Positions 1 to 7,006 of a stretch of DNA of 64,000 bases are shown here, piece by piece. The stretch is from Jannaschia sp. M317 (GTDB lineage: Bacteria; Pseudomonadota; Alphaproteobacteria; Rhodobacterales; Rhodobacteraceae), in assembly GCF_025141175.1 (NCBI RefSeq), contig NZ_CP081155.1, forward strand, positions 2,199,001 through 2,263,000. The letters run 5' to 3'. Within the stretch, counting starts at the first letter, position 1. Each line of letters opens with the position of its first letter. Position numbers and translations under genes: made by a program. Under the pieces are notes generated by a model that was not told the DNA's origin, made no database searches, and was given only the letters and a program-made list of their open reading frames with translations.

Positions 1-697
1 GGTCCAGCAAGGCACGGCGAATGCCAGAGGTGGCGGCGTTGAGGATGTCGCCCACGCGCGCCACCGCGGCGGTGTCAAAGGCGGGGGGTTTGCGCGCGCC
101 GCTTTGGCGACCCAATGCGTTGCCGATCATGGAAACAGCCTCGGGGGAGACGTCCTCCGTCCGGCCAAAGGCCACGGCGATACCGTCGCACCGGTCCTGG
201 GGCAACGTCCCCAAAAGCAGCGCGGCCTTGGCCGGGGGCAGCTTGGACAGCATGATGGCGCAGACCTCGTCGCTTTCGTCTTGCATCATCGCGGCCAGGA
301 TGCCGGTATCAAGGTTGGCAACCTCGGCCCAGGCGGCCTGACCCAGTGACCCGACGGCCCCGCCGAAGTCCGCCAATAGCGCCTCGACCACCTCGAGAGA
401 CAGGCTGCCGTCCATCAAGGTCAGGATGCGGTCGACGTCGCGCGGGAAATGCAGGCCGATGGAATCAAGCTCGGACGCGAATTCCGCGACTGTCTGGGCC
501 AAGGTTTCCCGATCGACGAAGCGCAGCGAGGACATGTCGCGGACCAATTGTTTCTGCTGTTCGGCCGGTAGGCTGCGAATACCCGGATCGGCCCCGCCGG
601 TGATCAGCAGCCGTACGATGACGGCCGCCTTTTGCCCCTTGGTCAGCCCCCGACGACGGGCAGAGGGCGGCAGGTTGACAGGGCTGAGATCGGACAT
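1..697 (-). CDS. fliG: Flagellar motor switch protein FliG (partial, C-terminus outside window)
   Basis: Only the first 232 residues are present; the gene runs off the left edge. FliG forms the rotor ring with FliM and FliN on the cytoplasmic face of the flagellar basal body, binds FliF through its N-terminal domain and meets the stator with its C-terminal domain. The N-terminal domain begins after a short basic start with LTKGQKAAVIVRLL. The middle armadillo-type domain is visible around residues 115-170, with AAWAEVANLD, the segment MMQDESDEVCAIML in the place of the usual EHPQ-type motif, and LLLGTLPQDR. The ATG at 697 is the first start in frame. The charged torque helix is not in the window. 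A TTAA half-site lies about 50 bases upstream (748-751), which is too little to call CtrA control. Confidence 0.9.
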   Translation of the reverse strand, partial: MSDLSPVNLPPSARRRGLTKGQKAAVIVRLLITGGADPGIRSLPAEQQKQLVRDMSSLRFVDRETLAQTVAEFASELDSIGLHFPRDVDRILTLMDGSLSLEVVEALLADFGGAVGSLGQAAWAEVANLDTGILAAMMQDESDEVCAIMLSKLPPAKAALLLGTLPQDRCDGIAVAFGRTEDVSPEAVSMIGNALGRQSGARKPPAFDTAAVARVGDILNAATSGIRRALLD

Positions 698-773
698 GGC
701 AGACGGCTCGCGCAAAGAAGCTGTGCCGTGTTATCGCCCGCGCCGTCTTAACAAAACGTTGCGGGCGCGCCGA

Positions 774-1301
774 TCAGTGGGAATAGCCGCGCCCGGTGCG
801 CAGCGCCTCGGCCAGCGACGTCTCGGCCCAGGTGCCCCGGCCACCGGCCTGCCGGATCATCGCGAGCTGCAGTCGCGCGCCGTCGGCGTCGCCCTGTTCG
901 ACCAGACCCTGGCCCAGATAGCTGCGCGCCAGCCGGTAGTCGGGATCAATGTCCAACGCCGCTTCATAGAGGGCACGGCCCGCGTCGAAATCGCCCGCCT
1001 TGCGCGTGGCAAAGCCGCGCAGGGTCAGGACCTCGGGCGTGTTTGCGCGGGTGACGGCGGCCAGGACGCGCAGCGCATCGGCAGGGCGATCATAGGCCAC
1101 CAATTCGCGCGCGGCGTCGATGCGGGTGGCATCGTCAAGACGGCTGTCGCGGCTATCGACGCAGGCCTGATGCGTGTCGTCCCAAACCTGCGCCCCGGTG
1201 CAATCCGCAGAGGTCTGCGTCTGGACCGGCGGGGTCGGGTCCTCACCCGCGGCAAAGGCGGCAAGGGGCAGGCAGGTCAGCAGGGCGAGGGGGCGGATCA
1301 T
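774..1301 (-). CDS. Secreted tetratricopeptide-repeat protein
   Basis: This 175-residue protein starts with a signal peptide (MIRPLALLTCLPLAAFAAGE, probable cleavage after the AFA or AAG region). Its C-terminal half shows TPR-like helices: a block around ALRVLAAVTRANTPEVLTLRG, then GRALYEAALDIDPDYRLA, the classic A-LYEKAL-IDP register, and a third partial repeat. Two cysteines (DCTGAQVW and HQACVD) lie in the mature N-terminal region and could pair as a disulfide. The start at 1301 was chosen over an upstream start at 1361 because it begins the signal peptide and is preceded by GGAG. The gene lies 76 bases upstream of fliG on the same strand, with a 7-bp inverted repeat (735-741/761-767) between them. 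Periplasmic TPR proteins of this type usually scaffold other proteins; no specific partner is suggested. Confidence 0.75.
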   Translation of the reverse strand: MIRPLALLTCLPLAAFAAGEDPTPPVQTQTSADCTGAQVWDDTHQACVDSRDSRLDDATRIDAARELVAYDRPADALRVLAAVTRANTPEVLTLRGFATRKAGDFDAGRALYEAALDIDPDYRLARSYLGQGLVEQGDADGARLQLAMIRQAGGRGTWAETSLAEALRTGRGYSH

Positions 1302-1385
1302 GGGGGGTCTCCGGCAAGGCAAAGGGGCGGCACCCTCAACTAGGTGCCGCCCCTTTGCCATTCGTCAAGACACGAGCCTGCGAGA

Positions 1386-2300
1386 TCAGCCGATCAGGCC
1401 TGCGGTTTCTTCGGCCCCGATCATCAGGTTCAGGTTCTGGACAGCGGTGCCGGAGGCCCCCTTGCCCAGGTTGTCGAGCACGGCGATCACCGTCACGCGC
1501 CCTGCGCCGTCGCCCTGAACCGACAGGACCATCTGGTTGGTATCGTTGACCATCTGCGGATCGACCCGCGCGCCTGCCGCCTGCACCGATACAAAGGGAT
1601 CGCCCGCGTAGAAATCGCGCAGCGCCGCCTCGATCCGGGCGTGTCCGGCGACCTGGCCGGGCAGAAGATCGGCGTGCAAATGCAGTTGCACCGCCATGCC
1701 CTGCGCATAGGCCCCGACCGACGGCTGGAACAGGGGTTTGCGGGTCAGATGTCCGTATTCCATGATTTCGGGCACGTGTTTGTGGCTTTGGCCCGTTGCA
1801 TACAGGAAATAGGCCGGGGCGGTGCCGTCCTCGTACTCCGCGATCAGGGACTTGCCGCCGCCGGTATAGCCGGACACGCCGGTCAGCACCGCCGCGCTGT
1901 CGGGGGACAGGATGCCCGCGTCGACCAGAGGCCGGATCATGGAAATCGCGCCGGTTGCGAAACAGCCCACATTGGCGACCCGCCGCGCGTCGCGGATGCG
2001 CGCCCGCTGGCCCGGCAGTTCGGGCATGCCATAGGTCCAGCCCTCGGCCACGCGGTGCGCGGTCGAAGCGTCGATGATCCGGGTGTCGCCTGCCAGCGTC
2101 ACCGCCTGGCGCGCGGCATCGTCCGGCAGGCAGAGGATCGCAACATCGGCTGCGGCAAAGGCGTCGCGGCGCGCGCCTTCGTCCTTGCGGCGGTCCGCAT
2201 CAACCGAGACCAGACGGATATCGTCGCGCGCCGCCAGGCGGTCACGGATCTGCAGGCCGGTGGTTCCGGCTTCGCCGTCGATAAATACGGATGTGGGCAT
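1386..2300 (-). CDS. argC: N-acetyl-gamma-glutamyl-phosphate reductase (short form)
   Basis: ArgC reduces N-acetylglutamyl phosphate to the semialdehyde with NADPH, the third step of arginine biosynthesis. The 304-residue length fits the short type-2 family rather than the ~345-residue type 1. The dinucleotide-binding loop GEAGTTGLQI is at residues 9-18, the catalytic cysteine is C113 in NVGCFATGA, and GVSGYTGGGK is the expected substrate-binding segment. The ATG at 2300 is preferred to longer starts because GGAGG stands seven bases before it and the homology begins there. It is transcribed away from the 6S RNA candidate and the YmdB gene, with a 323-base intergenic gap. Confidence 0.95.
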   Translation of the reverse strand: MPTSVFIDGEAGTTGLQIRDRLAARDDIRLVSVDADRRKDEGARRDAFAAADVAILCLPDDAARQAVTLAGDTRIIDASTAHRVAEGWTYGMPELPGQRARIRDARRVANVGCFATGAISMIRPLVDAGILSPDSAAVLTGVSGYTGGGKSLIAEYEDGTAPAYFLYATGQSHKHVPEIMEYGHLTRKPLFQPSVGAYAQGMAVQLHLHADLLPGQVAGHARIEAALRDFYAGDPFVSVQAAGARVDPQMVNDTNQMVLSVQGDGAGRVTVIAVLDNLGKGASGTAVQNLNLMIGAEETAGLIG

Positions 2301-2385
2301 GGCTTCGCCTCCGTCGCTGGGGTCAGGCTGGGGATAGGCGACCGGCGGGGCGCTGGCAAGCGCGGTGGACATCCGAACACTCCCG

Positions 2386-2522
2386 AAAGACAGGCAGTTG
2401 CGGGCCCGCGACCCCGAAGGGCGGTGGTTCCCGGAGCCGCGCGGCACCCGATTGCGCCACGCGGCGGGCCACCGGTGGTCCGGGGGAACCTGCTGCGGCG
2501 GTCGGGCGTCACCCCGACCGCA
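2386..2522 (+). ncRNA. ssrS: Probable 6S RNA
   Basis: 6S RNA binds the housekeeping RNA polymerase holoenzyme and mimics an open promoter. At 2417-2439 the sequence follows the conserved 5' bubble strand of bacterial 6S RNA: AAG, a GC-rich step, GTTCCC, then GAGCCG, close to the Escherichia coli string ending CCCCTGAGCCG. At 2481-2510 it carries GGGAACC, then CTGCGGCGG, matching the conserved 3' strand (E. coli CCTGCGGCGGCATC). The two halves pair: GGTTCCC with GGGAACC, and CCCGA with TCGGG. A separate strong hairpin (2498-2521) ends the element. The position, just before a YmdB-type phosphoesterase gene, fits the alphaproteobacterial 6S neighbourhood, although the 5-formyltetrahydrofolate cyclo-ligase gene usually found between them is missing. 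The ends are approximate. The comparison is from memory and by eye. Confidence 0.65.
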
Positions 2523-2623
2523 GATGTCATGACAGCGACGTATATCGGGCAGAGCGGTTAAGGATCCATGAACATCGGCCCAGACGTTGCACCCGCGCGG
2601 GCAGGGGGGTAGGGGCATGGCCC

Positions 2624-3445
2624 ATGCGTATTCTCTTTCTTGGCGATGTCATGGGGCGTGCGGGCCGCACTGCCGTGACCGAACGGCTGCCCGGTCTGCG
2701 CGCCGACTGGCGGCTGGACGCGGTGGTGATCAACGGAGAGAACGCCTCCTCCGGGCGGGGGCTGAACACGGCGCAGGCCAAGGCGCTGTTCGCTGCCGGG
2801 GCGGATGTCGTGACCCTTGGCGATCATGCCTTCGACCAAAAGGACATGATGCAGGCGATCGGCGAAGACAGCCGTATCCTGCGCCCGATCAACTACGCCA
2901 AGGCGGCCCCAGGGGCGGGGGCGCGGATCTTTGATATCGGCGGCAAGAAGCTGCTGGTGGCGCAGGTTCTGGGCCGGGTGTTCATGTCGCGCAACTATGA
3001 CGATCCGTTCGATCCCGTTGACCGCATTCTGAAGGCGCATCCCCTGGGGCGCGCAGTGCAGGCGATCCTGATCGACATGCATTGCGAGGCGACGTCGGAA
3101 AAGATGGCGATGGGCCATTTCTGCGATGGGCGCGCATCGGTCGTGGTGGGCACCCATACCCATGTGCCCACGGCGGATGCCACGATCCTGCCTGGCGGCA
3201 CCGCTTATCAGACCGATGCGGGCATGTGCGGCGACTACAATTCGGTGATCGGCATGCATAAGGCGGAGCCGCTGCGCCGCTTTGTCGTCGGCATGACCAA
3301 GGACCGGTTCGAGCCGGCCAATGGCGAAGCCACGCTTTGCGGGCTGTTTGTTGACACCGATGAGACTACGGGTCTCGCCCGTGAGGTGGTGCAGGTCCGT
3401 GTTGGCGGACGGTTGTCGCAATCGGGGCCGCAGCGCCCTGCATGA
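2624..3445 (+). CDS. YmdB/TIGR00282-family metallophosphoesterase
   Basis: This 273-residue protein belongs to the YmdB family of dinuclear-metal phosphoesterases, reported to act on 2',3'-cyclic nucleotides. Metal-ligand motifs are visible in order: D8 in FLGDVMG, NGENAS at 37-42, GDHAFD at 66-71 where the usual GNH asparagine is replaced by aspartate, then DMHCEATSEK and GTHTHVPTAD. The C-terminal YQTDAGMCGDYNSVIG segment is characteristic. The ATG at 2624 is the first residue of the conserved MRILFLGD start and is preceded by a G-rich stretch. In related bacteria the gene follows 6S RNA and a 5-formyltetrahydrofolate cyclo-ligase gene; here it follows the 6S candidate directly. Confidence 0.88.
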   Translation: MRILFLGDVMGRAGRTAVTERLPGLRADWRLDAVVINGENASSGRGLNTAQAKALFAAGADVVTLGDHAFDQKDMMQAIGEDSRILRPINYAKAAPGAGARIFDIGGKKLLVAQVLGRVFMSRNYDDPFDPVDRILKAHPLGRAVQAILIDMHCEATSEKMAMGHFCDGRASVVVGTHTHVPTADATILPGGTAYQTDAGMCGDYNSVIGMHKAEPLRRFVVGMTKDRFEPANGEATLCGLFVDTDETTGLAREVVQVRVGGRLSQSGPQRPA

Positions 3446-3520
3446 CGCTTTGCGTCACGGCACGGATGTGGTTCTGCTTGAGGTCGCGGCGCGCCTTGCG
3501 TCGAAACCGGAGAGACGCGG

Positions 3521-5299
3521 ATGACCTGGTTTGATCTGCCGCAGATGACTCAGGCCTGGGTCACGCTGGCCACGCTTGCGGTCATGCTGATCCTGTTTGT
3601 GCGGGAAACCTATCCGACCGAGGTTGTGGCCATGGCCGGGGCCGCGTTCCTGCTGGTCATGGGCATCCTGCCCTACGACGCGGGCATCGAGGTCTTGTCG
3701 AACCCGGCCCCCTGGACGATCGCCGCGATGTTCCTGTTGATGGGGGCGCTGGTGCGGACTGGCGCGCTGGATTGGTTCACCCGCTTTGCCGAGGCCCGCG
3801 CGGCGACGCAGCCAAAGTTGGCCATGGGCATCCTTTTGGGCTTCGTCCTGGTTGCGTCGGCCTTTGTGGCCAATACGCCCGTCGTGGTCGTGATGATCCC
3901 GGTCTTTGTGCAACTGGCTGGAACCTTGGGCGTCATGCCATCCAAGCTGTTGATCCCGCTGAGCTATGCATCGATCCTGGGCGGCACGATCACCTTGATT
4001 GGCACCTCGACCAACCTGTTGGTGGACGGGGTCGCGCGGGCGCAAGGGTTGGAGCCGTTCACAATCTTCGAGGTCTCGCCGCTGGCCATCCCGGTGGCGC
4101 TGGCGGGGTTGGCGTATCTTTATGTGTTCGGCCGCCACCTCTTGCCTGACCGGACCTCCATGGCGGCGATGCTGGGCCGCAAGAAGGGCGCGAAGTTCTT
4201 TGCCGAAGCCGTGATCCCGCCCGAGTCGAACCTGATCGGCCGCGAAGCGCTGGACGTGCAGTTGTTCAAGCGGCCCGGCGTGCGCCTGATCGACGTGCTG
4301 CGTGGCGATGCATCGTTGCGGCGCGATCTGAAGCAGGTGACGCTGGAGGTGGGCGACCGTGTCGTCCTGCGTACCGAAATGGCGGAGCTGCTGACGTTGC
4401 AAAGAAACAAGTCGCTGAAGCGGCTGGACCAGGTGGGCGCGGTCGAGACATCCACCGTCGAAGTGTTGATCACGCCGGATGCCAAACTGGTCGGGCGGCG
4501 TCTGGGCGCGTTGCGCCTGCGGCGGCGCTACGGGGTCTATCCCCTTGCGCTGCACCGTCGGGATCGGAACATCTCGGGCCAGTTGGACGAGGTGGTGCTA
4601 CGCGTCGGTGACACGCTGCTGCTGGAGGGATCGGCCGACGATATTCATCGCTTTGCCCAGGATGTGAACCTGGTAGAGGTGAACCAGCCGACGGAGCGGG
4701 CCTATCGTCGGGAACAGCTGTGGATTCCGATGGCCGCCGTCTGCGCAATCGTCATCCTGTCGGCCTTCAACCTGGCCCCGATCTTTGCGTTGGCCGTGGT
4801 CGGCGCTGTCCTCGTGCTTTTGACCCGCTGCGTTGACGCGGAGGAGGCCTTTGGCTTCGTCGACGGACGCCTTCTGGCGATGATCTTCGCAATGTTGGCG
4901 GTGGGAACGGCGTTACAGGCGTCCGGCGCGGTGCAGATGATCGTGGACTGGATTTCACCTGCGCTTGCCGGCTTGCCGCCCCCCGCCCTGATCTTTGCGA
5001 TCATGGCGATGACGATGGTGTTGACGGAACTGGTCAGCAACAATGCCGTGGCGGTGGTCGTCACGCCGGTGGCGATTGCCTTGGCGCAATCGCTTGGCCT
5101 TGATCCGCGCCCCATGGTCGTTGCGGTGATGGTGGCGGCCAGTTGTGCCTTTTCAACACCCATCGGCTATCAGACGAACACGTTGGTCTATGGACCTGGG
5201 GGCTACCGGTTTACGGACTTCGCCAAAGTGGGTATCGGCATGAATGTCATCGTGGCCCTGGTCTCGGCGGCGTTGATTCCCCTGATCTGGCCGCTCTAG
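3521..5299 (+). CDS. SLC13/DASS-family anion transporter with two RCK_C domains
   Basis: This 592-residue inner-membrane protein has the layout of bacterial SLC13-type transporters: an N-terminal half with about six hydrophobic segments, a soluble insert, and a C-terminal half with more segments. Signature loops are GTSTNLLVDG near residue 163 and PIGYQTNTLVYGPGGY near residue 547, the two inverted-repeat SNT-type motifs that form the cation and substrate site. The insert at about residues 205-390 holds two TrkA-C/RCK_C units, each ending in VGDRVVLR or VGDTLLLEG. Proteins of this architecture carry sulfate, C4-dicarboxylates or similar anions; the substrate cannot be read from sequence. It follows the phosphoesterase gene by 75 bases and precedes a lipoprotein gene by 29, so all three may be cotranscribed. 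Confidence 0.85.
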   Translation: MTWFDLPQMTQAWVTLATLAVMLILFVRETYPTEVVAMAGAAFLLVMGILPYDAGIEVLSNPAPWTIAAMFLLMGALVRTGALDWFTRFAEARAATQPKLAMGILLGFVLVASAFVANTPVVVVMIPVFVQLAGTLGVMPSKLLIPLSYASILGGTITLIGTSTNLLVDGVARAQGLEPFTIFEVSPLAIPVALAGLAYLYVFGRHLLPDRTSMAAMLGRKKGAKFFAEAVIPPESNLIGREALDVQLFKRPGVRLIDVLRGDASLRRDLKQVTLEVGDRVVLRTEMAELLTLQRNKSLKRLDQVGAVETSTVEVLITPDAKLVGRRLGALRLRRRYGVYPLALHRRDRNISGQLDEVVLRVGDTLLLEGSADDIHRFAQDVNLVEVNQPTERAYRREQLWIPMAAVCAIVILSAFNLAPIFALAVVGAVLVLLTRCVDAEEAFGFVDGRLLAMIFAMLAVGTALQASGAVQMIVDWISPALAGLPPPALIFAIMAMTMVLTELVSNNAVAVVVTPVAIALAQSLGLDPRPMVVAVMVAASCAFSTPIGYQTNTLVYGPGGYRFTDFAKVGIGMNVIVALVSAALIPLIWPL

Positions 5300-5328
5300 G
5301 TCGGATGCCTGCCCCTTTCGGAGGTCCA

Positions 5329-5751
5329 ATGCGCCCCTCGCTTCTGCTACTCGCCCTGCCGTTCCTGTCTGCCTGTGTCGTGGAGGGCAGCGGCATCGGG
5401 CCCGCGGCCGAGCCGGGAAAGCTGGGCATCGTTGACGCGGTTGCCTCGCCCTCGCGCCTGGTCGTGCGTCTGTCCGACGGCACCCGCTGCGTCGCACCGC
5501 GCCCCGAAGAGGCGCGCGCCGGCTGGTCCGGCGTCACCGCCGAGTGTGGGTATGCGCTGCCGTTCCAGGTCACCTTCAAGCAGGGCGGCGCGCCGACCCG
5601 GTTCCTGATCGAGGATCCCAGCGGCATCCCGCAGGCCGAAGACGGTCGCCCCGGTCCCCGTGCCGAGACCTTCATCACCGATGTCGATGGTCAGCGCCGT
5701 CTGTTCATCACGCCGCTGGGGGACAACGTCCAGTTCAACCCGGCCACCTGA
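5329..5751 (+). CDS. Small predicted lipoprotein of unknown function
   Basis: The 140-residue product begins with a type-II signal peptide, MRPSLLLLALPFLSAC, whose LSAC is a good lipobox with the lipidated cysteine at residue 16. The mature part is short and beta-rich in appearance, with cysteines in DGTRCVAPRP and TAECGYALP that may form a disulfide. I do not recognise the domain; similar small lipoproteins are common in roseobacters. The ATG at 5329 was chosen because it begins the signal peptide and has GGAGG eight bases upstream. It lies 29 bases after the SLC13 gene and converges on the next gene with a 16-base gap. Confidence 0.7.
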   Translation: MRPSLLLLALPFLSACVVEGSGIGPAAEPGKLGIVDAVASPSRLVVRLSDGTRCVAPRPEEARAGWSGVTAECGYALPFQVTFKQGGAPTRFLIEDPSGIPQAEDGRPGPRAETFITDVDGQRRLFITPLGDNVQFNPAT

Positions 5752-5767
5752 TCCTTGGGGCCGGGGG

Positions 5768-6742
5768 CTATTCCCCGGCCATCCGCAGGCTGTCGCGATC
5801 AGGCGGAGAGGCGGGTTTGCGGCCCGCTGGAAACGGCCGTCCCTGGGCCTGCAGGCGTGACAGCGCGTCATTGAGGCGACGCCGTGCCGCTTCGGCCCCG
5901 GTCGCGTCCAGCATTTCCCCCGCAAAGACGGCCTGCAACCAGGGCCGGTCCATCAGGTCCAGCTTGCGCATGAGATTGCCCAGCCAGACCGGATCGTGCT
6001 GCCGCGCCCGCCAGAGTTTGGCCCAGCCGAGCGTCGTCAGGTCGGTTTCCGCCGCCGCCTGGACGACCGGCAACAGCAGGTCCATCGCCTCCAGCCGTTC
6101 GCGCAGACGCGCGCCGCCGTGGCGCGCGGGCAGTTGGGTGATGTGCGGGCCCCGGAACAGGCTGGCGTGCATCGCATCCGGTGTCTCGGTCGGGTCGGAC
6201 AGCAGATAGACCTGCTGCGCCGCGTCCAGGGCGTCGGGCGCATAGCCATAGCGCGGCCCGAACGACAGGGCGCGGTCGCGATGAAACCGCGTTTCCCACG
6301 GGACCAGCGCGGGGTCGCGGGTGGCATAGGGGGCGATCAGGACCACGGTCGCGCCGGGGGCCGCAAGGCTGTAGGTCGCGGCCCCGTACCCGGCTACCCC
6401 CGTCCCGAGAAAGATCACCCGGTCGTAGTCGTCGAACAGCCCCTCGTCGGTCATCTCGTCGAAGAAGTCGATGACCTCGGGCGCACGATACCAGGTGCGC
6501 CCGTCTGCCATCAGCGTCAGGGTTGCCCAGCCTTCCGACCGGGCCTGGCGGACGCTCCAGGGCAGGTGCTCGGGGCGGGCGGCGACGGTATCCCGGCTTT
6601 CGAATTCCACGATCAGCGTTTCGTTGCCGGGGCGGAACTGCGCGACATGGGCCTGGCCCAGGTCGCGCGACCAAGCCTCCTGCGCCGCTGTGTCGGGCGC
6701 GGGGCGGGGCGGGTCGTCCGGGGCAGGGGTCTGGTCGTCCAT
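5768..6742 (-). CDS. Conserved Rhodobacteraceae protein, often annotated as PAPS reductase
   Basis: This 324-residue protein has an acidic, proline-rich N-terminus, then a conserved core: LIVEFESRDTV, SEGWATLTL, and FDDYDRVIFLGTGVAGYGAA followed by SLAAPGATVVLIAPYAT. The segment GTGVAGYGA resembles the nucleophile elbow of an alpha/beta-hydrolase-like fold or a nucleotide-binding turn. From memory, related roseobacter proteins often carry the label phosphoadenosine phosphosulfate reductase, but no PP-loop or C-terminal ECGxH-type motif is present, so I do not support that label. No signal peptide or membrane segment is seen. It is monocistronic on the minus strand, facing a 260-base AT-richer gap upstream. 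Function unknown. Confidence 0.7.
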   Translation of the reverse strand: MDDQTPAPDDPPRPAPDTAAQEAWSRDLGQAHVAQFRPGNETLIVEFESRDTVAARPEHLPWSVRQARSEGWATLTLMADGRTWYRAPEVIDFFDEMTDEGLFDDYDRVIFLGTGVAGYGAATYSLAAPGATVVLIAPYATRDPALVPWETRFHRDRALSFGPRYGYAPDALDAAQQVYLLSDPTETPDAMHASLFRGPHITQLPARHGGARLRERLEAMDLLLPVVQAAAETDLTTLGWAKLWRARQHDPVWLGNLMRKLDLMDRPWLQAVFAGEMLDATGAEAARRRLNDALSRLQAQGRPFPAGRKPASPPDRDSLRMAGE

Positions 6743-6922
6743 CTCGCATCCTGTTGTCGGGGCCGATGCCGCAGGGTCGATGCATTATAGGTCGAATTTT
6801 CCTAAAGTTCTGGCACAAAGTTGCCTCTTTTGCCCGATACTTGCGCGGTATTGTTCGCAGAACGGCGACGACCGCGCGATTGCGGTGGCACCGTTTGGCC
6901 ATTGGTATCAATCGGAGGGTTC

Positions 6923-7006
6923 ATGCCCCGCCCCGTTTTGTCCGAGTCTTTGCCCCCTTGGCGGCGTGGCCGCAGTGGCGCGTCAGTTGGCGGACCGATG
7001 ACATGA
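6923..7006 (+). CDS. Possible 27-residue leader ORF coupled to the glycosyltransferase-like gene
   Basis: A short ORF starts at an ATG preceded by a strong GGAGGG ribosome-binding site (5 bases spacing) and ends in TGA inside the start codon of the next gene (ATGA at 7003-7006). The downstream ATG itself has only a weak Shine-Dalgarno sequence, so translation may depend on this leader. The product is basic and serine/proline-rich, beginning MPRPVLSESL. No homologue is recognised; it could equally be a chance ORF or the true start of a longer product if a frameshift exists in this stretch. Confidence 0.35.
   Translation: MPRPVLSESLPPWRRGRSGASVGGPMT

Noticed and set aside
748..762. CtrA-like site before fliG
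   Set aside because: TTAA-N7-TTGC has only one good half, and the gene may be read from a promoter further upstream.
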